Below, piece after piece: positions 47,136 through 54,782 of a DNA stretch of 64,000 bases. The first letter of the stretch is position 1; each line of letters begins with the position of its first letter. The notes under the pieces were generated by a model. It worked only from the letters and a program-made list of their open reading frames with translations. It searched no databases and had not been told where the DNA came from. This DNA is from Xenopus tropicalis (taxonomy: Eukaryota; Chordata; Amphibia; Anura; Pipidae): positions 173,712,019 through 173,776,018 of the forward strand of contig NC_030677.2 in assembly GCF_000004195.4 (NCBI RefSeq), given 5' to 3'. The position numbers and the translations under genes were made by a program.

Positions 47136-47577
47136 AGGGGTGGGTGACCTTTAATTTAACTTTTAGTATGTTATAGAATGAACAATTCTAAACAACTTTT
47201 CAGTTGGTCTTCTTTATTTATGTTTTTATTATTTGCTTTCTTCTTCCTTGTAGCTTTCAAATGGGGGTCACTGACCCCGGTAGCCAAAAAATCTTGCTCT
47301 GTGAGGCTACTGTTTTATTGTTTTTGTTACTTTGTATAACATTTTCTATTCAGTCCCTCTCCTATTCATGTATGAGTCTCTCATTCATACCACTCCCTGG
47401 TTGCTAAGGTAATTTGGACCCTAACAACCAGATAGCTGAACAATTATTAAAACAATTAAACTACAAATAACGAAAAACTACAAATGATAAAAAATGAAGA
47501 CCAATTGCAAATTGTCTCAGAATATTACTCTCTACATCATACTAAAAGTTAAGTCAAAGGTGAACAACCCCTTTAAT
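47136..47577. mobile_element. MITE (TTTAGTATNNTATAGAA family), copy 2, full length
   Basis: Tips AGGGGTGGGTGACCTTTAAT and the inverse of AAGTCAAAGGTGAACAACCC + CT. The inner arms TTAACTTTTAGTATG / CATACTAAAAGTTAA pair. Same family as 28671-29056. Confidence 0.8.
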
Positions 47578-48544
47578 GTAGGTGTTTTTAACTATATGAT
47601 TAAATTGGGTGAACTTGTATTTCTACATGAGCCTTTGTCCTTTTAGACATACTGATGAGGGGGTATTATGTAGAGTGAAAGCTGGTTAATGCTATCTCAC
47701 AAAAAAGGCTATTAAATACTCCTTTTGCATCCAGAATCATTATACTATAGACCCCTTAGGGGAGACAATGCATCACAACAGATCTGTAATACATGTTATC
47801 AAGATCATTGTGAAGACCTGGGTGGTAAAGATTCCCTAATTTAGCGATGAAGGGGACAAAAGGCAATTTCGGGTACTTTTTTGGCAACAGAAAAGCCCCC
47901 CATGTGCAATTAACTGAAGTGGCATAGACATGGTGAGTTACTAGTTTTCTGATTCCTAAAATGAGACAAAGGGCTTTAGATATATCTCCTGGTAGCCTAC
48001 TGATTAAAAAACATTGCAAATTAGTCTTGGCGCACAAGGAAATACAGTGTAACTAAATTATATTGTAACTTATTTTGTCTAAAAGTGAATTGCTTATTCA
48101 ATCTCATTCCTCTCTTTCAGATAGACTTAGCATTTCTGTTCACTTGTTCACTGCAGACAGATGTTCAATTATCCTTGCATCTCTGTTCTGTCTAAGACAA
48201 ATGTGGTTCATGTCTCCTGGGAATAGCTAAATCTAGTCTTATTAGAGTGCAGAAAAGATGTGATAGTGTGAAACTAAAATCTCTCTTTCTATAACTTCCA
48301 TTATTGCTGCTACAGGTAAGATTCCATTCTAACTGACAAAAGAAAGAAGGAAATGGTTTATATTTTGCAACTTGTGCATTAAACATCCATTTTGTTTCTT
48401 TTTAATTTAGTTAACTCATTAAAAAAAATCATGGAGTTTGGGTCAAACCTTTGTATACATTAGGGATTTGGCCAAATATGAGAAACTAATATTCATACAG
48501 AGTCAATCAGTGTGTGAAAGGGTCATAAATTAATCTGTGAGGCA
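47578..48544. other. unassigned DNA
   Basis: Nothing recognised. Confidence 0.4.
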
Positions 48545-48771
48545 ATGTATTCAAGTATCTCATCCCTTATTACCCCTTACAAAAGCTTTCCTACCACTGA
48601 TGACAGACTAACAGGCCTATAGTTTTCAGGCTGAGAACGGGATCCCTTTTTAAATAACGGCATCACTTTAGCAATTCACCAGTCTCTGGGCACAATGCCA
48701 GACCTCAACGAATCCTGAAAAATTAAGTGAAGAGGTTTGGCAATCACAGGGCTAAGCTAGTTTGTGATGAG
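48545..48771 (-). mobile_element. LINE reverse-transcriptase fragment, antisense
   Basis: The minus strand of about 48590-48720 reads DSLRSGIVPRDW, a stop, then IAKVMPLFKKG and SRSQPENYRPVSLSSVVGK. The motif FKKG..ENYRPVSL is the early finger region of CR1/L2-type reverse transcriptases. Copy A of the gene-like repeat starts directly after it. Confidence 0.8.
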
Positions 48772-49258
48772 AGGTAAATGTACATCCCCTTTGAGAAAGT
48801 TTTGGCCAAATAACCCTTATTTTAGGTTAAAAAAAAGCGGGGAAATAGTTAGATGATGCCCCCCAGACTAGCGGATGTTGCTCCTCTCACTGATTTTAGT
48901 GAATTTGGACAAATTTCCCCTAAAATGGGCTTTGGAGGTGCCTTTGATTGTAGCGCTGGTTGGGAGAAACAGAGCCAGGATTTGGGAGTTATGCAGGGCT
49001 GTCAGCAAATATACACTTTGTTTTCCACTGGGGCCCCTATAAAAAGGTAACATTTGGGGACCGCTGTGCCACACCATAAAATACTTTATTTTTGTTCCCA
49101 GCACTGACAGGCTCCTTAGAGTTTTGCCCCTCTGCCCCAGGTATCTGCCCTGCTCTTATGTACCAACCGTAACATGTAACTGAATTTAATGGAATACTGG
49201 TGGGGGCAGTATTGAATAAAATAATGTTTACTTGCTACAGTTACCCAGTAATACAGCC

Positions 49259-49512
49259 GGGTCGGACTGGGGGGTGCAGGGCCCTGCAGGTGCCCCAGCC
49301 GCGTCCCCTAACCCCCCCCAGGGGCCCCCCTAACCCCCCCGCAGGGCCCCCGCCTGACGTCCTACCCGAGCGCGTATAAATTGAACACGTCAGGGGAGGA
49401 ACAGTCAGTAGGGGGAGCGCCGGCAAAGGTCAGACTGGGCCGCTGGGGCCCACTAGGGCCGGGGCCCACCGGGATTTTCCCGGTGTCCTGGCAGCCCAGT
49501 CCGACCCTGGCC
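49259..49512. mobile_element. GC-rich MITE present in copy A, absent from copy B
   Basis: Ends GGGTCGGACTGG and CCAGTCCGACCCTG are inverted repeats of the same type as 60414-60619. Copy B reads straight across (ATACAGCCCTATGG). A short GCC lies at both junctions rather than a clear 8-bp duplication, so one edge may be deleted. Confidence 0.75.
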
Positions 49513-49664
49513 CTATGGCCTAGTTGCCCCTTGAACACTTACTGCCCATATGTCACATTCATTCATTTATTGACTCAGTTAAATGTTTTTCCTTTCAGAA
49601 TCACTGAAAAAGAAGAAAAGGCAAGCTTTTACTATGGAGCAAAGAGAAGAGGGGTCTTGGGAAA

Positions 49665-50040
49665 GCGTTGGGGGTGGGTAAAGAGCATTTTGGGGGGTGG
49701 GTCGAGAGCGTTTTGGGGGGTGGGTCGAGAGCGTTTTGGGGGGTGGGTCGAGAGCGTTTGGGGGTGGGTCGAGAGCGTTTTGGGGGTGGGTTGAGAGCGT
49801 TTTGGGGGGTGGGTCGAGAGCGTTTGGGGGGTGGGTCGAGAGCGTTTTGGGGGTGGGTCGAGAGCGTTTGGGGGGTGGGTCGAGAGCGTTTGGGGGGTGG
49901 GTCGAGAGCGTTTTAGGGGGTGGGTCGAGAGCGTTTGGGGGGTGGGTCGAGAGCGTTTTGGGGGGTGTGTTGAAAGCGTTGGGGGGGTGGGTCGAGAGCG
50001 TTTTGGGGGGTGGGTCAAGAGCACACTGGGGGTGGGTCAA
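49665..50040 (+). repeat. G-rich minisatellite, array A
   Basis: About 16 units of 21-23 bp, consensus TTTTGGGGGGTGGGTCGAGA + GCG. The left boundary (GGGAAAGCGTTGGGGGTGGG) and right boundary (CACTGGGGGTGGGTCAAAAA) both contain the core GGGGGTGGGT. This suggests the array grew from one copy of that core in the exon. Two G-runs per unit make quadruplex formation on this strand plausible. Confidence 0.95.
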
Positions 50041-50989
50041 AAAAAGTAAAGGAAGCTCCTGCTGCCGATCAAAAGGATGAGGAGGCACCTGCTGGAATGC
50101 CCAACCCCCAATTGACTATTAAGACCAATAAATCCTGTTTCCAATAAACCTGTCTCTGTGTATTTCTTGAATCCCAATGGTGAACACTGAGGGGAGGGGG
50201 GCTCCTGTGCCTCATTCTGCTAAAGGTGACTGGCCAATTGTATGTGACGGGTAATATTATTACAGCAGCACTGCTCAAAAACAATCCTGCATGTTGGGGT
50301 AATATAATTACCATAGATTCAGTAAGAAAACAGACTTATTTAATATTTGTAAATGCTGCAACCCTGAAGGTTACAAAAGGCAAATCATTATTTTAACAAA
50401 GCAGTTTTACATTATATATACAGGTATGGGATCCATTATCCAGAAAGTTAAGAATTATGCGAAGGCCATATTTCATAGATTCTATTTCAATAAAATAATT
50501 CAAAATTTTAATACCTATTTCCTCTTTCTCTGTTATAAACAGTACCTTGTACTTGATCCCAACTAAGATATAATTAATCCTTATTGGAGGAAAAAAATCC
50601 TATTGGGTTTATTTAATGGTTAAATGATTTTTTAGTAGACTTAGGGGCTGATTTACTAAGACACGATTTCGAATCCGAATTGGAAAAATTCCGATTGGAA
50701 ACGAACATTTTGCGACTTTTTCGTATTTTTTGCGATTTTTTCGGCGCCTTTACGACTTTTCGGAAATTATCGCGAATTTTTCGTTACCAATACGATTTGC
50801 GTGAAAAAACGCAAATTTTTCGTAGCCATTCCGAAAGTAGCGCAGAATCTGGCGATTTTTTCGTAGTGTTAAAACTTGCGCGAAAAGTTGCGCCTTTTTC
50901 GTAGCGTTAAAACTTAAAGGGCCTGATTCACTAAAGTAAAGTGCGATAAAAATTATCGCACTTTACTTTAGTAAAAAACGCAAAATAAT

Positions 50990-51835
50990 TTGCGCGCGAT
51001 TCACCATAGAATTATCGCGTGCCCGACCCGACCTGCAGCCCCCGAGGCTCGACAAATGGCCCCCGAGGCCCGACCTGCAGCCCCCGAGGCCCGACCTGCG
51101 GCCCCCGAGGCCCAACCTGAGGCCCCCAAGGCCCGACCTGAGGCCCCCGAGGCCCGACCTGAGGCCCCCGAGGCCCGACCTGTGGCCCCCGAGGCCCGAC
51201 AAATGGCCCCCGAGGCCCGACCTGCAGCCCCTGAGGCCCGACCTGCGGCCCCCGAGGCCCGACCTGAGGCCCCCGAGGCCCGACCTGAGGCCCCCGAGGC
51301 CCGACCTGAGGCCCCCGAGGCCCGACCTGAGGCCCCCGAGGCCCGACCTGCGGCCCCCGAGGCCCGACAAATGGCCCCCGAGGCCCGACCTGCAGCCCCC
51401 GAGGCCCGACCTGAGGCCCCCGAGGCCCGACAAATGGCCCCCGAGGCCCGACAAATGGCCCCGAGGCCCGACCTGCAGCCCCCGAGGCCCCAGGGTCCCC
51501 CGAGGACCCAGCAGACTGGCAGGCCCCCGAGGCCCCAGGGTCCCCCGAGGCCCCAGACACTCCACCCCTTGATTTCTCCCCCACTTTCCCCCCCCGCCCT
51601 TGAGTTCTCCCCCCAGGCCCAACACTCTCCCCAGGCCAAGCGCTGGGCACCAGGTCCTCCTGCTGATGAGGGTACATCACGCCAGACCGAAGATGTGGGG
51701 ACCCAAACAACACCTGGGAGGACTGACCCCACACTTCGGTCAATGCAGGAGGACCTGGAAACTCTGAAGGCCCAGGTGGCCCAGGTGGCCCAGCTGCAGC
51801 AGGACATGAGGGAACTCAAGGGCAGCAAGCCCTAA
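50990..51835 (+). CDS. proline/alanine-rich repeat protein of the inner Harbinger element (281 aa), probably a truncated accessory ORF
   Basis: Residues about 15-160 are some 21 copies of a 7-residue unit, APEARPE/APEARPA/APEARQM (21 bp each). Near base 51460 the pattern changes to PPRPQGPPRPQ, consistent with a 1-base loss. The last 90 or so residues are ordinary-looking, with a polar stretch (DEGTSRQTEDVGTQTTPGRT) and then a predicted coiled coil, SMQEDLETLKAQVAQVAQLQ + QDMRELKGSKP. An AATAAA follows the stop by about 30 bp. Harbinger transposons typically encode a second, Myb/SANT-like protein; similar coiled-coil tails occur in such proteins, so I infer this is the 3' part of that gene with its DNA-binding part deleted. 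The start codon is only the first ATG of the frame. The tail is credible coding; expression is unknown. Confidence 0.5.
   Translation: MRAIHHRIIACPTRPAAPEARQMAPEARPAAPEARPAAPEAQPEAPKARPEAPEARPEAPEARPVAPEARQMAPEARPAAPEARPAAPEARPEAPEARPEAPEARPEAPEARPEAPEARPAAPEARQMAPEARPAAPEARPEAPEARQMAPEARQMAPRPDLQPPRPQGPPRTQQTGRPPRPQGPPRPQTLHPLISPPLSPPALEFSPQAQHSPQAKRWAPGPPADEGTSRQTEDVGTQTTPGRTDPTLRSMQEDLETLKAQVAQVAQLQQDMRELKGSKP
51031..51475 (+). repeat. 21-bp coding minisatellite with 168-bp higher-order period
   Basis: About 21 units of GCCCCCGAGGCCCGACCTGA + G. Unit types follow QM-PA-PA-PE-PE-PE-PE-PV, then QM-PA-PA-PE-PE-PE-PE-PA, then QM-PA-PE-QM-QM, so a block of eight units (168 bp) has been duplicated. 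Long stop-free frames on both strands here are a by-product. Confidence 0.9.
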
Positions 51836-51865
51836 GTTTCCCCCCCCCCCTTTTTTTTATTTTAA

Positions 51866-51871
51866 ATAAAA
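51866..51871 (+). terminator. poly(A) signal downstream of the 281-codon frame
   Basis: AATAAA lies in a T-rich, then A-rich setting (TTTTATTTTAAATAAAAG), 30 or so bases after the stop codon. Confidence 0.55.
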
Positions 51872-52412
51872 GTTTTTAGTTTTATACATTTGAACTGAGT
51901 AATGTGTCATTATTTATCCTTCCTTGATATGGTATTCTATACTTTCATGTAGTTTCCCCTACACTCTTACATTTATCAGTAACACATCAATATGCTATAT
52001 GGGTTAAATGTTTGCAAATATTCTGGCATCAATTTTGCCTTTAGCCCATTTTGCTGAATCGTAAAACTTGCGCTAATTAGTACGTAGCGTATTTTCTGGC
52101 GAGTGGGATAACTGCCAATCCAATTTTTTGTTGCCAGAATAATTGCAATTTAATAAAGTGCCCATAACATATTTGCCATTTATTCTGTGTGTAAAATCTC
52201 CCACTTAATTTAAGCCACTTTAGCAAACGGACCCCTAAGTATTTGGCTAAATATTCTTAAATGCCCCCCCCCCCCATTTTATTATCTCTAGCACTTTTTT
52301 TTTTTCTTACTTAGATTTTTATAATTTTTGGGGGGGTTTTTTGCAAATAAACTTTTATACAGCACCTCTCTAGCACTCTGTGCTCTCCCAGGGCAAAATA
52401 TCGCAACTTACT

Positions 52413-52640
52413 TGCGCAAGTTTTAACGCTACGAAAAATCGCAACTTTTTGCGCAAGTTTTAACGCTACAAAAAAAATCGCAACTTTTTGCGCAAGTTTT
52501 AACGCTACGAAAAATCGCAACTTTTTGCGCAAGTTTTAACGCTACAAAAAAATTGCAACTTTTTGCGCAAGTTTTAACGCTACGAAAAATCGCAACTTTT
52601 TGCGCAAGTTTTAACGCTACGAAAAAATCGCCAGATTTTG
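52413..52640. repeat. 37-bp tandem repeat, six units, inside the outer Harbinger element
   Basis: Unit GCGCAAGTTTTAACGCTACG + AAAAATCGCAACTTTTT. The left arm (50850-50917) and element 25271-25734 have only one or two copies, so this is local expansion. Confidence 0.9.
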
Positions 52641-53053
52641 CGCAACTTTCGGAATGGCTACGAAAAACTCGTGTTTTTTCGCAAAAATCGTATTAGTAAC
52701 GAAAAAGTCGCGTCAATTTTCCGAAAAAATCGCAAAATACCGATCATTACGAAAAAAACGCAATCGGACGCATTCGGCCCGTTCGTGGGTTAGTAAATGT
52801 GCCCCTTAAGGTATGGAGGTCAAAATTACAGAAAGATCCCTTATCCAGAAAACCCCAGGTCCTGAGCATTCTGGATAACAAGTCCAATACTTGTATTTAT
52901 TTGTTGTCACAATAAAACTATTTAAAGAAAGTAGAATAAAGCTGCACTTTGAACTCTTCAAGCTGGAAAACTATATAAGAGTGTTGACTTTTACAGCTTG
53001 GTTAGTGGGACATGCGCAGGGGACTGACGCACAAATGCTTTGGATTATATACT

Positions 53054-53336
53054 TGTGATTCAACAGATCACTGTAAGATGGTCCCTCGTGGGGGGTAAGG
53101 AAAGGAACACTCACTGCTATACAGGAAATACAGCATGTATCTGGGCCACTACTTGCCTCTCTGTCACATGCATTTTACATATTAATTTATATTTTTGCTT
53201 TTGACATCACTCTCACATTACCTACAGCACTGTAAAAAGAGCAGCTATAGGGTATGAGACAATCTTTTGGGGGGGGGGGATCCTGATAATGCGATAGTGT
53301 AGTATTCCATTCCATATGGGAGTTTATGTAACATGG
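53054..53336. other. unassigned DNA
   Basis: A G10 run lies at about 53270. Nothing else recognised. Confidence 0.4.
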
Positions 53337-53547
53337 ATGGCACATACCTCCCAACATTCGAAAAATGAAAAGAGGGACAAATTTTTTTGACCACGCCCCC
53401 TTTTGTGGCCACGCCCCAATTACCACACCCTTTTAAAAAAAAATACTCCTTTTATATAGATGAAATGGCGGGATCAGACGCAAATGTGCTATACCCTCAT
53501 ACTGTACTACCTAAGTTATACGTGAGTTATAACTATGTACCAGTTTT

Positions 53548-53920
53548 GCCCCCCCCATACACAGGTGCCCCCCCACACATTAGCCCCGCCATACACAGGT
53601 GCCCCCCATACACAGTAGCCCCCCCATACACAGGTGCCCCCCCATACAGAGTATCCCCCCCATACAGAGTATCCCCCCCATACACAGGTGCCCCCCCATA
53701 CAGAGTATCCCCCCCCATACAGAGTATCCCCCCCATACACAGGTGCCCCCCCATACAGAGTATCCCCCCCATACACAGGTGCCCCCCATACAGAGTATCC
53801 CCCCCCCATACACAGTAGCCCCCATACAGAGTAGCCCCCCCATACACATGTGCCCCCCATACACAGGTGCCCCCATACAGAGTAGCCCCCCCCCATACAG
53901 TGCCTCCATACAGTGCCTCC
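53548..53920. repeat. 17-18 bp minisatellite
   Basis: About 20 units alternating CCCCCCATACAGAGTAT and CCCCCCATACACAGGTG, with C-run length varying from 4 to 9. The long frames on both strands here are by-products. Confidence 0.95.
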
Positions 53921-53936
53921 ATACATGCTGCTGGCT

Positions 53937-54137
53937 GCTGGCTGCACGTTACTCCTCCTCTTCAGCGTCTCCTCTATATGCGGCTCCTTGTTCGGCGGAG
54001 CCAGGCCTTTTATTAGGTTGCGCCCGTGCGTGCGTATGACGTCATACGCACGGGCGCAACCTTATAAAAGGCCTGGCTCCGCCGAAGGAGCCGCATATAG
54101 AGGAGATGCTGAAGAGGAGGAGTAACGTGCAGCCAGC
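53937..54137. repeat. large palindrome centred on TGACGTCA
   Basis: Arms 53937-54040 and 54041-54137 are nearly perfect inverses (GCTGGCTGCACGTTACTCC / GGAGTAACGTGCAGCCAGC). The left arm has a few extra bases. The centre reads GCGTATGACGTCATACGC, a full CRE consensus with no spacer. It could form a hairpin of about 95 bp. Confidence 0.9.
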
Positions 54138-54224
54138 GCGTCCCGCTGTTGGGATAGTCCCATGAATGTCCCGCATTACGGAAATGCGGGACATTTATGG
54201 AACTATCCGGGACAGCGGGACGCG
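54137..54224. repeat. second inverted repeat in the 932-bp element
   Basis: CGCGTCCCGCTGTT..GGATAGTCCCATGAATGTCCC pairs with GGGACATTTATGGAACTATCC..ACAGCGGGACGCG around a centre near 54180. Confidence 0.8.
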
Positions 54225-54280
54225 CTGCCAAAACCGGGACTGTCCCGCAGAAAGCGGGACAGTTGGGCGGTATGATGGCA

Positions 54281-54699
54281 TACTGTGTTTCTGGCATCAG
54301 TCTGTATGCAAGCTCACTTCCTGTTTCCCAAGATGCAACAGTTTATAGTTAAAGAATCATTTAAGGCCCAACAGACAAGCAGCCTGGTCACTGAATGAGT
54401 AACAAATGATTTGTGTGCTCTACCCACTATTCAGGGTAAGGAAGGGACACCCTACAGGCGTAGCACCCCGCCCCCCCGGTTACGCAGACTTAGCAACAGC
54501 AGCAGCAGTGAGTAAAACCATGGTTGATAAATGGGCAGATTTCTCCAACAGATATAGCAGCACAGTTACTGCACTGACTCAATAGGCCACACATACAAAG
54601 CAATGCTCTATGCACATAATAAGCTATGGATGTACTGCATATCTAAGGGCAAATAAATGCCACATAAGCCTTACTCATCAACAGGGGACACTTCCCCTT
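54281..54699. other. unassigned DNA
   Basis: A C-run lies at about 54470. Nothing recognised. Confidence 0.4.
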
Positions 54700-54782
54700 T
54701 AAGAGTGGCACCTGTCATGTGATGAGAAGTGACTTCGTGCCTGGGGATGTGACAGTTGGTTCAGTCCGTTGAGAGCATTGTG
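54700..54782 (+). other. candidate upstream exon of gene-like repeat copy B
   Basis: The sequence ends GAGCATTGTG followed by GTAAGTGTA at 54783, a strong donor match. It is not present in copies A or C. The 5' end of the exon and any start codon are unknown. Confidence 0.3.

Larger units (their letters stand above)
48773..50330 (+). repeat. gene-like repeat unit, copy A
   Basis: It matches copy B (54782-56042) almost base for base apart from a 254-bp insertion (49259-49512). Homology begins at the splice-donor position of B; A has GGTAAATG there where B has GGTAAGTG, and A has no matching upstream exon. An acceptor TTTTTCCTTTCAG ends at 49598. The exon then reads ESLKKKKRQAFTMEQREEGS then WESVGGG before the minisatellite. 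After the array it reads GGSKKVKEAPAADQKDEEAP then AGMPNPQLTIKTNKSCFQ and a stop overlapping AATAAA (50143-50148). It has a terminal-exon layout. I do not recognise the protein and cannot say whether it is a transposon gene or a captured host exon. Confidence 0.7.
50918..52235 (+). mobile_element. inner Harbinger-type element, 1,318 bp, carrying an ORF
   Basis: Left tip AGGGCCTGATTCACTAAAG, right tip CTTTAGCAAACGGACCCC, flanked by TAA (50915-50917, 52236-52238). Just inside the left tip is a hairpin, AAAGTAAAGTGCGATAA and its inverse (about 50934-50972). It carries the 281-codon frame (50990-51835) and a poly(A) signal (about 51866-51871). It has no transposase, so it is non-autonomous. Confidence 0.7.
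50644..52805. mobile_element. Harbinger-type element, 2,162 bp, with empty-site proof
   Basis: Tips GGGGCTGATTTACTAA and TTAGTAAATGTGCCCC, flanked by TTA (50641-50643, 52806-52808). The paralogous site in copy C (33245) has a single TTA and no element, which fixes both ends and the 3-bp target, as for PIF/Harbinger elements. The arms are of the same family as 25271-25734 (CGAACATTTTGCGAC, CAATCGGAC). It has been enlarged by another element at 50918-52235 and by tandem growth at 52413-52640. Confidence 0.9.
50419..52895 (+). mobile_element. mariner-like MITE (TA-CAGGTATGGG family), copy 8, split by insertion
   Basis: The left part 50419-50643 and right part 52806-52895 together equal copy 5 (33022-33334). 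They are separated by the 2,162-bp Harbinger-type element plus a TTA duplication. Confidence 0.9.
53343..54274. mobile_element. 932-bp DNA element with 6-bp target duplication
   Basis: Tips CATACCTCCCAAC and GTTGGGCGGTATG are inverse with one mismatch. ATGGCA flanks both sides (53337-53342, 54275-54280). Inside, in order: GC-box-like repeats (CCACGCCCC), an 18-bp minisatellite, a palindrome with roughly 100-bp arms, and a second inverted repeat (54137-54224). No transposase frame. The 6-bp target is unusual for the superfamilies common here (TA, TTAA, 3 bp, 8 bp), so I leave the superfamily open. Confidence 0.75.

Noticed and set aside
49579..50088. Frames of 127-169 codons on both strands across the G-rich minisatellites (also at 32406-32872 and 55326-55863)
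   Set aside because: These are repeat by-products. Unit lengths of 20-24 bp change the frame repeatedly, and the three copies do not preserve any one frame across the array.
50963..51828. Long minus-strand frames of 220, 243 and 275 codons (Gly/Ser/Arg-rich) opposite the 281-codon frame
   Set aside because: They arise because the 21-bp GC-rich unit has no stop in any frame on either strand. No non-repeat domain is attached on the minus strand, whereas the plus frame ends in a coiled coil and poly(A) signal.
53266..53282. Long G or C homopolymers (also about 5058, 24807, 51840, 52265) as functional signals
   Set aside because: Homopolymer length is unreliable in assemblies, and no pattern links them.
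53516..54039. Frames of 129-146 codons over the CCCCCCATACA array
   Set aside because: Simple tandem repeat of 17-18 bp read in all frames; no start context or non-repeat domain.
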